A DNA stretch of 64,000 bases, taken from assembly GCA_024180945.1 (NCBI GenBank), contig JAKSGN010000035.1, positions 3,038,001-3,102,000 of the forward strand, in the 5' to 3' direction. Under the pieces are notes generated by a model, which worked only from the letters and a program-made list of their open reading frames with translations, was not told the origin of the DNA and searched no databases. Source of the stretch: Macrophomina tecta. Lineage: Eukaryota > Ascomycota > Dothideomycetes > Botryosphaeriales > Botryosphaeriaceae. Shown one piece after another: positions 32,724 to 45,018 of this stretch. Within the stretch, counting starts at the first letter, position 1. The number at the start of each line of letters is the position of its first letter. Made by a program: the position numbers and the translations under genes.

Positions 32724-34860
32724 GGATGCAAGCAGACTTGGCTTGGGATGACCCATCCGCGGCATTTCAGACTGAGTGCGCATTTTCTTGTGGGAGGCGA
32801 ACAGCGGAGCTAGTAATGAATCCTGAAGCGCAGCCTTTCTATTACTAGAGGATGACCGAGCACCGTTCCCTCATCAGCGCGAGAGACTCCAGCATCTCTG
32901 CGAGGTGTTTATCCGGACAGAGTGCTCACTCCCGTCAACGCTGGTCGAGGCATCCGGCCTCTGCTCGTATTTAGTTGCGAGCAGGAAAGTGTTCAGTGTG
33001 GTCTGAAAGTGAATTACGCATGTTGAACCTAAGCTCAGTCCTTGCTGCGGCTCGAGATTGAAGTGTGCTTCACCATATCCGTCGCTCGCTTAACCGTCCA
33101 GGAGACGCATGCGAAATAAACCCCGTACCGTAGACCGTATAAACGGTGATCTTATTACTCGCGCATCCCCACCGCGATGCGAACCGCCACCCGCATTTGC
33201 ATCCACACAACAACTCGCCCCTTTCACGCCAGTAGCGGGCCCATGTCTACGGCGTTGGAACCTGCTCTTAAATCCGGCCAAGCCCAATACCGCCGCTCAC
33301 GCCTCTATCGACCACCCCAACCGGGATACCAGGCTGCGCCCGTTCATTGAGACTTTAGAGCTCCAACGATCACGGTGCGCCGCGCAGCCGTCTATACGCA
33401 GTAGCAGTTCGACGCGGGGTCCATTGGTTCGGACCACGGGGTGCAGCGTGGACACGAGACACAGACATACCACCGATGAGACCAAAGCATTCAATAGACC
33501 TTTTCGCAGACTAAACCTGACTCTCAATCGGGCCAGAGGGGTACTGTTCCGCATCTTTTTTGGCTCTCCGCACGCTGTGCCCGGTGCGTGATTTTGCCAT
33601 CTCGCTCTTACAACCCGACTTGCCGAACATGCCACTCCTGCCAACCGCGCTACGGAGGCTTCTCCTGTTGAAAAAGCCGGCGAATCTCACGCGATCAATG
33701 CTCATATGATTCCCTCTCCTATAGGTTGACGCACCGCGCGATGCACCAAACTCCCGCCCCTCAAAAGACAGCACCCGTACAGCGCACAGCACACAGACCC
33801 ACCCACGCACTCCGCAGACCGCCCGCACGCACGCCAGCCCTGCAGGAATGAAAACGATCGGCGTCGTCTCCACAACCCGAAAATCCCGGCAACCCTCAGA
33901 ACCGTACCTGATTGCCTTCTCGAACGCAAAAGAACAAGAACACGAACCTGCGGTGAAAAATAAAAGGAAAAAAAAAAAAAAAAAAGTGTTGCCGCTGCCG
34001 ATGGCGGCGGGTCTTTCCGTCGCACACATCCCTCGCAGCATCGCCATTTCCGTCCTCCTCTCGAAACGAGGCATTTTGGACTTGCAGCGGCCGAACAATC
34101 ACTGCGTATCACTCATCAACAGGTGCCTGGTGCGCGGTCGCCGACAGACAGCCATCATTGTCGCGGTTAACGAGCGCCGCATCACTGCCCATGATCGGCG
34201 AAGAGGACGAGAGCCAGACGAGGCAAGAGCGCTATCACCGACAGGTGGCCCGATATCCGCTCCGCACCGAGTCAGTCACTCTTTTCCCGTCCCCCGGTGC
34301 TGCTGCTCTTGGCGGCTGGTTGGCGAGTCCGTCCCCCTGATGGTATGCCTGATCGCCACGGTCATACACCGATCACTGATCATTGACCAGACCAATCCTC
34401 ATCATCGGGTCCCATATGACTCAGTCGGCCACGCCTCGCCTAGTTGGGGGTTTCCACCGTGCTGGGGGTAATCCCCGTGCTCGGTGTAGCGTACGGACGG
34501 TTGACGCGGCGGCTGGAGGGTGATCTGGTGACGCCTGACTCCTCAATAGCTGGGCGTGAAAGCTTGTCAGCCATGGATTATTTGCACGTCGATAGCTGCG
34601 GGGGCAAATGCAGTATGACGGAAGAAGTTGCAGCAGACAGAGGTGCAGCGGCGTTGGAACTTCCGTCTTCCCTGGCTTTTGTGTGATTTTGGATTAGGGC
34701 TCACTACTACTAAAGTACAAAATATTTACAAAAACCTTCCAAAAAAAAAGAAAAAAAAGAGCCAGTTCCAACGCGTCTGACACCATCACTTCCGCAATTC
34801 ATCCAGCCATTCCAATATCCGGCATCTTTCCTACACATCCATCCACATCAAGTCATACAT
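32724..34860. other. Intergenic, no gene seen; A-rich tract at 33960-33986
   Basis: Open stretches at 33.1-34.5 kb on both strands lack motifs and one runs through a poly-A tract. Two further A-rich tracts lie at 34740-34758. It includes the GMC gene's 3' flank. Confidence 0.45.
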
Positions 34861-37011
34861 CTAAGAAGAAGCCTTGGCGTCGGCGATGATGACGTCCGAG
34901 GCCTTCTCGGAAATCATGTAGATGGGAAGAGCAAGGTAGGTGCCTAGGTCATGCGTTAGTACTTGTGATAAGTATATCAGAATCCTTTCAATACATACCA
35001 GGGATCTTGGGGAAAGAGGAAGCATCAACAACACGCAGACCATCGATGCCGCGGACCTTGAAATCACCGTCAAGGACAGCGTTCTCGTCGTCGTCGGAGC
35101 CAATAGGGCAGGTGCAGGAGGCGTGGTGGCCCCAGGCCTCGTACTTGGCGAACTCCTTCCACTCCTCGTCGGTCGACACCTGCTCACCGGGCCAGACCTC
35201 GGTGAACTTGCCGTCGAGAGGGATCAGGTCTTGGAAGACCTGGCGACCGTACTTCATGCCCTCGACAAGGGCGTCGAGGTCCTCGTCACCGCCGTCCTGG
35301 AAGTTGCGCTTGCGAATGTCGGGGACATCCTGAGGGTCGGCGCTCTGGAGGGTGACGGTACCGGCGTTGTTGCGGGACTCGGCCTTGAGAGTGAGCCAGG
35401 TCCAGTGGTTGGAGCCGTTGGTGGCGTTCTGGAAGAAGTTGGGGTAGTAGCCGTTGAAGTAGGCGGGCCAACCGGCGACAAAGAGATCAGCATTGCCGTG
35501 AATGGAGTTGCTGGCCTTCTTGGTGATGGCAAGGGCGACACCGTTGGTAGCGTAGACACCCTTCTCGACGGGAAGGTCCTCCCACTTCTCGAGGCAAGGG
35601 TCGGAGTCGCCCTCGAGGAAAGTGCAGTCCTTGACGAGAGAGATCTTGGTGGGGGCTTGGCCGATGACGGGGATTTCATAGCGGTCCTGGAGGTTGGTAC
35701 CAACGCCGGGCAGTTCCTTGACGACTTCGATGCCGAACTTCTCGAGCTCGTCCCTGGGACCGACGCCGGAAAGCTTGAGGAGCTGAGGAGTGTTGAAGGC
35801 ACCAGCAGACAGAATGACCTCGCGAGTAGCGGTGACAGAGCCGGGCGTGCCCTTGCCCGTGGCGGAGCCGGACTGGCGGCGGGGATCGGCGCCGTAGAGA
35901 GACTTGCCGGTAAGGAAGCTGACTCCGGTGGCCTTCGGCTTGCCATCGGTGCCGTTTTCGAAGTTGACCTTGGTAACGAGGGTGTTGAGCTGAACGTCGA
36001 GCTGGTACTTGCGGCTGCCGTCGTCGTTCTTGGCGTTGATGACCTCGTTGATGAAATCGACGGGACCAGCACGCTTGTACTCGGGAATCTTCATGGCCAA
36101 GGGGACTTGCCACATGCCCTCGTCCGAGTCGCGGGAAGCACCGGGGTTGTTGATGTCACGGAGCAGCACCTGAGCGAGGCCGGTGGCGGTGGTGACGAGC
36201 GACTCGAGGAGAGACTGGCCCATGCCGGCGGCGGCAGCCAGGACCAGGGACACGACCTTGAGATCCTGGGCAATCAGGGTCAACTCGGTCAGCGAGGTCT
36301 CGAGCCAACCGCTGAAGCCATGGCCGGCAATGCTGTTGGGCAAGTAGCGGGCCTTCTCCAGGCGCTCGTAGTACTGGCGCATGTTGTCAGGGGCCCAGGA
36401 CGCATCGCCGGTGATGTCCTGGAGGTACTGCCAGTCGCTCTCGAAGGGGTAGATGGTGATCAGGGCGTTGTGGCCGGAGCAGCCTCCAAGAGAACCAACG
36501 CGCGGGTAGAGGATACCAAGAGGAGTGGCGCCCTCGGGCGGATCGGGGCCGGTGTAGCGAGAGCCGTCGGCAAGCTCGTAGGTGAGCTTGGTGTCGCGCT
36601 TCATCTCGGCCTCGTCGTCGAAGTGCTTGACGAAGTAGTCCCACCGCATGGGCTCGTACTCGGCAGCAACAGAGTGCAGGGCGGGGACATTGTACTGGGT
36701 GGTGTTGGTCTCGTCGTCGCCGGCCTCGAGCAGGAGGACCTTGTGGCCGGCAATGGCGAGCCTGGCGGCGAGAGGAGCACCGCCGGGGCCGGAGCCGACA
36801 ATGACATACTCGTAGTCCTCGAGGGTAGTGGCACTGGTCGAGTTGTCGAGAGCACGCTTCACATTCGCGCCGCGGAAGGGCGTGTGCTCGGCGCCGTTGC
36901 TGTGGTCCATGTCAGCAACCAAGCATTCCGGAGAGTCATGGGCTCCTGGGCGTACATGATGCGCGCAGAAGCGAAGGAACCGAGGAGAGAGAGAACACTG
37001 AAAGCCTTCAT
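34861..37011 (-). CDS. GMC-family FAD oxidoreductase, probably secreted; N-terminal frame problem
   Basis: The main exon runs to 34999, then a 55-base GT-AG intron (34998-34944), then exon 34943-34861; the join gives FPKIPGTYLALPIYMISEKA. FAD site VGSGPGGAPLAARLA (about residue 72), GMC signature 1 (PRVGSLGGCSGHNALITIY), signature 2 (GAFNTPQLLKLSGVGP) and the catalytic-His block GHHASCTCPIG are all present. The length, about 660 aa, is normal. Relatives are flavin alcohol or sugar oxidases and dehydrogenases, many making H2O2. Reading from ATG 37011 gives a good signal peptide (MKAFSVLSLLGSFASA), but it is one base out of frame with the main body, whose open frame begins at about 36960. The shift lies near the CCC at about 36938-36940. 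A GT-AG intron (about 52 bases) could join the frames but would remove the signal. Sequencing error, real frameshift or unusual splicing are all possible. Confidence 0.82.
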
Positions 37012-37020
37012 GACAATCAT

Positions 37021-38164
37021 GGTGGCGGGAGGATTACTAGAGGCCCAGGTCTATAACGAATGACGACGGGTGGGAGGCGGTGGGAGAGCCCGGCGGGTGA
37101 AAGAGCGACTGGCGGGATGGAGAGCCAAGACAGGCGCTCGATGTTGATTTTTATACGGCTTTTTTCAGCGCGGCCCGCGGCCGGAGATGGCGAGAACATC
37201 ACGAGGCGGAGCGGTAGGGGCGGTCGCTAGTGATTGGGATCAACGGCGGCGCATTCGCGGACGCGGGAGGGGCAGGAGGCGGAAGAGAGAGGGCGCAAGC
37301 CAGCAGTGAGGCCATTTCGTCGGGGATGCAGATCAGCAAATTACGACAGCGCCGGAAGCGTACAGGCGGCGACCCACGGCAGCCGCGGCGGTGCTGGAGG
37401 GCGGCCAGGGAGGGACGGGGGAGATACTGGAAAGGCGAGGTTGCGGGGAGCTTAGGCGACCGCTGAAAGTGCTTGATTTCGGAGCGGCGGGCCCGTGCGG
37501 CGCGCACGGGGCCAGGGCAGAAGCAGAAGCAGCAGCCGCAGCCGCAGCCGCAGCCGTTGCAACGGCCGGGCCCACCTGCACCTGCCGCCAGCACCTGCCG
37601 CCAGCCAGCCAGGCACGAACTCTAACGCTCACGCCCTCTCTCTCTCTCTCACCCTCGCCCTCGCCCGCTTCGACACGCCCCGGCGCGACTCGGTCGCCCA
37701 GGGGCCGACAGCCCGTCCCTCGTCCGCTCGGCTTGACCTGCTGCGCGACCTGGCGCTGTGCCCAGCCCTGCCTAGCCACGACTCGCCCGGCTGCCCGACT
37801 CAGTCGCGCCTCCACCATGCCACCTCGTCCAGGCACCATCTGCTCTTTGCGCGCCGCTTGCGTCCCAGGGAGCCTGCCCATCACCCCCACCGCTGCTCCC
37901 ACGGCCGCCTCACCAGCCGTCTGGAAGCGGCCCCGTCTCCCCACCCATGGGACCTCATTCGAAGCCTGCCCATCAGCATCAGCGCTCGCCCGTTGCCCCC
38001 GGGCACACGTCGGCTCCCGCTGAGCGCCGTCCGACGGCGATGCCGCTGCTGGTTATAATCCTCGCGGGCCGGCTCTAAGACGCTGGCCCAGTCCGCTCCA
38101 TTCCTTCCATTCCGACCCGCTACCCTCGCTTCGCCTTCTGGGACTCCACCCGCTGCCCGCAATC
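37021..38164. promoter_or_regulatory. Divergent promoter of the GMC and CFEM-receptor genes
   Basis: 1.1 kb between two divergent starts. It is GC-rich, with (GCAGCC)n-like repeats near 37520-37560 and a CT-rich run at 37636-37652. No specific site is claimed. Confidence 0.5.
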
Positions 38165-39765
38165 ATGAGACTATGGACCGTGTTGGCCTTGTTGGCCGCC
38201 TTTGTCGCTTCCGTGCAGGCCCAGGATGCCCTTCTAGCGCTGGCAAAGCAGATGCCCAAGTGTTCCGTATGCTTCCATCCCCTCATTCCGGAGATAGTCC
38301 ACCCCTCTGATCCGCCCGCAGCTGGCCTGCTTCACCAAGGAGCTCCCCAAGTCCTCCTGCGCCACCGACCTGACCTCGGAATGCATGTGCACCAATGACG
38401 CCCTCAATGCCGCCGTGGCTGCCTGCGCCATGAAGACGTGCACCGTCTACGAGCTCCTCCGTAAGCACTTCGCGCGAGAGCCCCCACCCAGCAGCCCGCA
38501 TGCTCACCTCCCCATCCAGAGACCAAGAATGTATCCAACAGCGGCTGCGGCGTGCCCGTCAGGAACAATAGCTCAATCTTCCTCGCCCTCGGCATTGCCG
38601 GCGTCATCTTCGCCGTGCTGGCCTTCGTCCTGAGAATGGCCGCCAGTCTTGGAAAGGGTGGCCGGCAGGTCTCGTGGGACGATGCTACCATGGCCGTCGT
38701 CGTCGTGCTTGCCATCCCTCCCGCCGTATTCGCCCCCGTCCGTAAGTATCCACGAGTTGAGAAGCCAATCGAGCCGAGTCCTGACCAGGTGATGCAGTCG
38801 TCGACAACGGGCTGGGGAGAGACATGTGGACGTTGAAGGCCCAGCAGATTACAAACGTCCTCAAGTACTACTACTTCGGAGAGATTTTCTACGTCACCGC
38901 CCTCGGCGTGTCCAAGATCTCCATCCTGTTCTTCTATCTCCGCGTCTTCCCGGCCAAGGAGTTCCGCAACATCATCTACGTGGTGATGGGTCTCTCTGCC
39001 GCCTACACCATCGCCTTCTTCTTCGCCACCACCTTCCAATGCGCCCCTGTGAGCTACGCGTGGAACCAGTGGGACGGTCTGCACGAGGGGAAGTGCAACG
39101 ATATCCATCTGCAGGGCTGGATCGCCGCCGCCATCAACATCGCTCTGGACACGATTGTCATGGTGCTCCCGCTCAAGCACCTGGCCAACTTGAACATGGA
39201 CCTGAAGAAGAAGCTCATGGTCATGGCCATGTTTTCGGTCGGTATCTTCGTCATCTTCACCTCGGCCATCCGCCTGTACTCTCTCATCCACTTCGCCAAT
39301 TCGCAGAACATCACGTGGGACTACGTCGAGGCTGGTTACTGGAGTTTGATTGAGGTTGATGTGTCCATCATCTGCGGATGCATGCCTGCCCATCGGTTCG
39401 TCATTGCCAAGGCCTGGCCCAAGATCAAGTCGACGTTCAGCTCGAGCAAGGGCAATTCGACCAGTGCTTCGTCCAAGTTCACCGGCGGCACCAGCCCGAG
39501 CGCGACGGCGACGAGCAAGTCGGCCAACGTGTCGGTCAAGCCCAAGCAGGGCGACGAGGGCGACTTCGTCCCACTGGTCGACGTTGACACCAACAGCGCC
39601 CGGGCCGTCTCGGCGACCGAGTCGCATTCGGAGAGGAAGTCCGCGGGCTGGATTACGCAGACATCGACGGTGGAAATCACGACCACGACGACGGATGTTG
39701 TCATCAGCGACCGGCCGGACAGTTGGACGATGGGCAAAGGCGCGGCTGGCAAGGAGCATGTGTGA
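38165..39765 (+). CDS. CFEM-domain PTH11-like G-protein-coupled receptor (476 aa)
   Basis: Four exons: 38165-38266, 38322-38460, 38520-38741 and 38798-39765; introns of 55, 59 and 56 bases are all in phase. A signal peptide (MRLWTVLALLAAFVASVQA) is followed by a CFEM domain, residues 20-95, with the full eight cysteines (PKCS, LACF, SSCA, SECMC, AACAMKTC, GCG). Seven membrane helices follow, with the PTH11-type motifs GLGRDMWTL, KYYYFGEIFYVTALGVSKIS, FFYLRVFP, the CAPVSYAWNQWDG loop, and WSLIEVDVSIICGCMPA in the last helix. The cytosolic tail (about 115 aa) is Ser/Thr/Lys-rich. This architecture is fungus-specific. The founding member, Magnaporthe Pth11, senses surface cues upstream of cAMP signalling for appressorium formation. 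The ligand here is unknown. Intron positions around the CFEM domain support correct assembly. Confidence 0.95.
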
Positions 39766-41581
39766 GGTCACGACGGATATCCTTGGAAAAACGGGACGGG
39801 GTTTGGGCGGTTTGCTTTGGACGGGCGGGTCGAGCGTAGCGTCATTGTAATTGCTTCTGGATCTTCTTCCGCACAGTACCCGGAGGCCAGCTTCTTGTTC
39901 TGCCTCATCTGTTCGACGGGCTCGGAGTTATTCTTTTCTATTTGGCATCTTTCGCCAGCACGCCATAGTTTTGCAATGATACCAGTCTCTATCTTCTCGA
40001 TGCTCGGAATGCGACGGAGGTGCATGGGTTCCAAGTGCCCGATGGCGATGCTGGAGTGGAGCGGAAGACGCGCGCATGAGAAGGAGGATGACGCAGGCGC
40101 ATCGAGGCAGCGAGATTCGACAATCTCCACGAGCCAGGGTCTTTCCGCATGGAAGCCCTGTAGCAAGGCGCATTAAGAAGCGCGGTGGAGATCAAGGCTG
40201 AGGGCCCGTGAGCCTTCTCTCAGGCACAAACGGGGCGCGATCTCCGAGAGCCGCACGTGCGAGAGCGGTGGGGCGGGGCGGTCGAGGTCCGCGTCGGCCT
40301 ACAAGAGAAAGACTGAGGCCGTGCAGGGGGGCCCGAAGACGTCAAGCATGTCCCTTTCGGGCAGGGGAGGGAGCGTGAAGCCGGGCAGCACGCGCGGGCT
40401 TCCGTTGGGACAGGCAGGACGGGTCCACGGCTGCCACGCCTTTCCGCATCCGGCCTGAGGCCAGCAGCCTTGTTCGCACCGCAGCCCTCTGCGCGCCCCC
40501 CTCGACAATCCCTGCCCGCGCCCATCTTTGCCCCAACTGATCTGCCTAGACTGACTAGCAAAATCTCCGACCAGTTCCCACTGGCCGTCCTGCTGCCAGG
40601 TGCACGCTGCAGCCGTTGCCGTTTGCTGCTCGTCGCCCGCTGCGCATCCGGCGAACCGTCGCCGGGGGGCTGCTCCCGCCGAGCCTGTCGGGAGCCCGGC
40701 GCGAAGAAGGGTAGAGGTGCAGATAAAGTTGACCGCCCTTTTGGCTGCCGCAGCTAACGCGAGATATAGATCTTAGAGCCTAAAACGGCCCAGCCCAACC
40801 ACTCGGCAATGTCGCTCCTTTCAACGAAGCCCCCGACACCATCCGTCATCGTCCGCCTGCTCCTGTGGCTCTCATTCCCACACAGGCCCGGCCCCGCCCA
40901 CCGCGCGGCTGCACTGGCGCGCGGCAGGGGCTCCCAGCCCTGCGCAGCGGGCCCCTTGCTCCAGCCGCTCCTGATGCGGGCCGACCCATGACTCGTCCAA
41001 GGACGCCACCCCCTCTTTCGGCGTAGCGTGCGCCTCGAGCCTATCTCAAAAGAGTGCAGCACGTGGGAGATCCAAATAACCACTGTCTCAGTACCCGGTA
41101 TGCGATTCGTGCCCTTTTCCTCTCCCACTCTCGCCGCGGAGCCTCGCCAGCCATGCCTGCGATGCGTACGGGTCGTCCTTCCCGCGGAGAGTTGTCTGAG
41201 CTTGTTCGCTGTGCCCTTCCGCTGCTTCAATGCGCCTTGGTAAAGGCAGCGCTGTGTGCTATGCAGCCTAGAACCCCCTTCCAGCAGTGCCGAGCCTGTG
41301 AGATCGACGCAATGTCTCGTCGTAAACGAGTTGGGGTAATCAGCTCCTCTGCTATTTGTTCGCCCTTTTCTCCGCCGTGCGCGCCCATCCGCAATCTCAT
41401 CCTGCATGCTGTCGCCTTGAGCCTCACCTCTACCGACCACCATCCATTCGCTCTTTCGCTGGCGGCTGGCGTCCAAGGCTCACTCTCACTCTAGTCACTC
41501 TTTGCAATCTCTGAATTCCCGCGAGCCCTTGGTCTGCGTTGTTAAGGATTTGTTGTCCGGGCATCCCCTCTCTTTTCCGCA
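39766..41581. other. 1.8-kb GC-rich intergenic region, no gene seen
   Basis: 3' flank of the receptor gene and upstream region of the peroxygenase gene. The open frames here are GC artefacts without motifs. Confidence 0.5.
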
Positions 41582-43073
41582 ATGAAGTTCTCGTCCGCCC
41601 TTCTCCTGCTCTGGTCGAGCTCCCTTGTCGTCGATGCCTTCCCGGCCCTCGGTGCGCAGAACCTTGAGGGCCTCACTCCGGAAAGGCTGACCGCTGCCCT
41701 CAAGACGGTCGAGAAGTACAGGAAGGAGAAGCGCCTTATCATCGACTCCAGCAAGCCTATCGATACCACCGGCGACCACGCTTTCCAGCCACCCAGCGAA
41801 ACCGACCAGCGCGGCCCCTGTCCTGGCTTGAACGCCCTGGCCAACCATGGCTACATCTCTCGCGACGGCATCACCAGCTTCGCCGAGGTTGTCACCGCCA
41901 TCAACCAAGGTTCGTCGTGGATTCGTCGAGAGAAGGCGTGGCTTGGCACTGACAAGGATGTGAAGTGATGGGCATGGGCATCGAGCTCTCTCTGATTCTC
42001 GGTGTTATGGGTACCGTGTGGACGGGTAACCCGCTTTCGCTGGACCCTGGCTTCTCTATCGGTGGGACCGCCCCCGGTGACGGCTCCGACAACATTCTGG
42101 GCAACCTTGTCGGCCTGCTCGGTACGTAACTGTCCCTCATCGGAGCCACGCCGCCGCAGCTAAGCTGAGACGTCTGCAGGTGACCCTCGTGGTCTGCAAG
42201 GCTCCCACAACTGGATTGAGTCTGACTCCTCTCTGACGCGTGATGACCTGTACGTCACCGGAGATGCCTGGACGATGAACATGACGCTCTTCCGCGACAT
42301 CTACGACCGCGCGGATGAGGATGGCGTCATCTCCATGGATCTGCTCGCCGACCAGGCCGCCCGTCGCTGGGAGTACAGCATCGGCCACAACCCCAACTTC
42401 TACTACGGCCCTGTCACCGGCATGGTCAGCCGTAATGCCGGCTACTTTTTCCTCGGCCGCCTGCTGTCAAACCACACCGATGAACATCCGGACGGAATTC
42501 TCACTCAAGAAGTTTTCAAGAAGTTCTTCGCCGTCTACGAGGACGAGCAGGGCAACATGGAATACCGCAAGGGCCACGAGACCTTCCCGGACAACTGGTA
42601 CCGCAAACCGGTCGAGTATGGCCTGGTCCCGCTCAACTTGGACCTCGTTGGCTGGGTCTTGAAGCACCCTGAGCTGGGAAGGTACGTCGTCCCTTCTCAC
42701 CCCAAGATGGGAAGGCATGTGAACTGACTCGGCTTCCCGCAGCATCGGCGGTAACACTGGCACCGTCAACTCCTTCTCCGGTCTCGATCTGCACAGCATC
42801 ACCGGCGGCGTCCTCAATGCCACTTCGCTCCTCGAGAACAACAACCTGCTGTGTTTTGTCTTTGAAGTTCTCAAGACCTTCGCCCCCAACTCCCTCTCCC
42901 CGCTCCTGTCGACGCTCGAAGTGCCGCTCAAGCTTATCGCCGACACCCTGGCCACCCCGCTCTTGAGCCTGGCCTGCCCTGCCTGGAAGGATATGACCGA
43001 CGGTGGCGAGCCGCTGTGGGATGGCATTCAGAACAGGTTCCCTGGCGCGAGCAAGGCCGGATCGAGTTTGTAG
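41582..43073 (+). CDS. Secreted heme-thiolate peroxidase (chloroperoxidase/unspecific peroxygenase family, 438 aa)
   Basis: Four exons: 41582-41909, 41966-42121, 42180-42681 and 42743-43073; introns of 56, 58 and 61 bases in phase. A signal peptide (MKFSSALLLLWSSSLVVDAF) is followed by the proximal heme ligand motif PCPGLNALANHGYI, with Cys at about residue 80. The acid and metal-binding segment is HNWIESDSSLTRDD (about 172-185), where the E-x-D pair is present but the middle residue is Ser rather than the usual Gly or His. The length of over 400 aa puts it with long-type enzymes. Sequons (NMTL, NHTD, NATS) fit secretion. Members use H2O2 to halogenate or oxygenate organic substrates. The junction AINQ/VMGMGIEL was set by phase. 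It lies 4.6 kb downstream of a possible H2O2 producer (the GMC gene) with the receptor between. Confidence 0.92.
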
Positions 43074-44304
43074 AGTTGCTCGAGAGGACACAGGACGTCT
43101 GGAGCATGACGTCTGGGTGAACGTACTGTGTGGAAGAAGAGCAAAGGAACCAGCGAGGGCGAGAAATGATGTAGTCAGCGTCTTGATTCTAATTCGATAC
43201 CATTTACGTTCTTCGCCTTATCCCATTCGTTGAACGCGTGGATAGGCACGTTATCGTTGCCTGTCCTGTAGCTTTTTGCCTCTGCCTGCCGAATCGCCTG
43301 CTCCAAGCGGGCACCATGGCTGGAGAAAGCCGACTGAAAATTCATCATTTCTGTTTACTCACCACAAAACTACTGCCCTTGGCCTTGGCGCTACGGGACC
43401 AATAGCGTGCACTCCATGCGCTCTGGTCCAGGCAGCTGTAGGACTTGCCGAAGATGACTCACCTTCCCGAATACAGGCGCACCAGACTGGACATTGCTTT
43501 CATCAGGACAAAAACTCGCGCTGGGCCTCGGCCCCTCCTGGAAACGTTCGTCGCGCGACGAAAAGCAAGAGACCCCAATTCCGAACCGACGGAGACGTAA
43601 GGATGACGGCGGCGCCGCATCGAAGAGACGTAATGCCCGGTGAGAGTCGAAGAGGGCGACTTGGAAGAAAATGCCCCCAACAGTCTGGCAGAGAGGATGA
43701 TGGCAAAGACGGGGGGCGTGAAGCCTCGGTGTGTCGCCTGTCGTGCGGATTCCCCGCTCCTTCGCAGCGAGCACCAGCCCCGCAACCTCCTCGCCGAGCG
43801 TCACGAAGATGTTGTAGCCGCTATGTGAGATTTGAACGTAGCCTTTGGCTTGGGAAGACGTCATCGCGGAAAGCTGAAAGCACCCTTCTTGAACCGCATT
43901 TTGCTGATAGGATAGCATGAGAGCATGTCGCACGCACGACAGAATTAGCCCGAACACTTCTCATCACGGCCGGCAGGGAAAGAAAAAACGGATGATTGAG
44001 TGCATTCAAAGCATCTGCTTGACGGTGAGCAAACGCAATGGAACAGATTGGTACGGTCGGACAGGCAGAGTGAAGAATAATCAAGCCAGAAGATTGAAGC
44101 TGTCCTGTTTGCCTTTGGGTGGTTTGGGTTTGTAGGGGAAGGGGGGTGCAGAGAAGATCGATCCAAGGACATGCTTACTTCAGAAAACAGAGAGTTGTGC
44201 ATCCATCGTCGCCTTGAAGAGCCAGTCTCAACGGCAGACTCTATGTGCGAGGGAGAAATAGAATACACGTCTGACGGCCTTATGCTTTCACAGCAGCACG
44301 TTCC
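43074..44304. other. Intergenic between converging genes, no gene seen
   Basis: It lies between the 3' ends of the peroxygenase gene and the 44305 gene. No motif-bearing open frame. Confidence 0.5.
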
Positions 44305-45018
44305 CTATCTCTCCTTGCCCGTTTTCTCGACCGATATCGCCTCCTGGCCTTCTCCGTTTTGCTTGGCCGAGGTGGGGGCGTAGTTCTTATCTGTTGGTTC
44401 GATGATGAAGGTCAGCCACTTTGAGCCTCAACCCGAGCGCCAACCTCGATTGCGCTGCAGGAGAACGGAGAACAGGGGAACGCTCACCCAATCAGTGATC
44501 TTTCCCCGCGTCCACCGTGCATCCATCTCCTCGCCTTCATCCGGTTCGTCATCATGACCGTCGTCATTGTCCTGCTCGCCCTCAGCTTCCTCCTTTTCTG
44601 GCTCCATATCTTGACCAGGTTCCTGCACAATTGCGCCATCTGACACCTCCTCCATCAGGCCATTCTCCTCTAACGTGTCTCGTACCCATAATCGTATATT
44701 CCAGATCTCCTCGAGATTGTCCATGCCTAGCAGAACCCACGATAAGCCGGCCAGCTGGTCGTGGTCAAGTTTCCTCACGTCAGCTAGCGTCAGACCACTG
44801 GAGTTGCGATCCCGATCTCCTTTATGCGCGCTCTCCAACTGCGGAGCTGGTGTTGTCGCGTTCGCTGGAAGAACCCGAGAAGGAGGAGTGGCGGCGGAGG
44901 TCGGAGGGTCTTTGGAGATTCGCTTTGCGCCGGGCGAGCAAGTGGAGAGGGCGCGAAGGGTGGTAGACTCGGGGATGCTGGGCGCGTGGTCGTTACCACG
45001 CACGGCTGCTGCTGTCAT
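44305..45018 (-). CDS. Small acidic fungal protein, function unknown (about 214 aa)
   Basis: Two exons are proposed, 45018-44488 and 44418-44305, with a 69-base GT-AG intron joining KITDW to WLTFIIEPTDKNY in phase. I do not recognise the family. The N-terminal third is Ser/Thr/Pro/Ala-rich and looks disordered. The centre (residues 75-125) is a conserved-looking helical segment, LTLADVRKLDHDQLAGLSWV followed by LLGMDNLEEIWNIRLWVRDT, that may form a small helical bundle. A strongly acidic stretch follows (Glu/Asp-rich, with EGEQDNDDGHDDEPDEGEE). There is no signal peptide or membrane helix. If the intron is not used, the protein ends about 20 residues after KITDW. A nuclear or adaptor role is possible for such a layout, but nothing in the sequence proves it. 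Confidence 0.65.

Noticed and set aside
33848..34471. Plus-strand open frame containing a poly-lysine run
   Set aside because: The run is a translated poly-A tract and the rest has no motif.
34940..37063. 707-codon open frame on the plus strand, antisense to the GMC gene
   Set aside because: Its composition is Gly/Val/Leu/Glu-rich without motifs. It mirrors the GC-rich third positions of the GMC gene, which has clear family signatures on the other strand.
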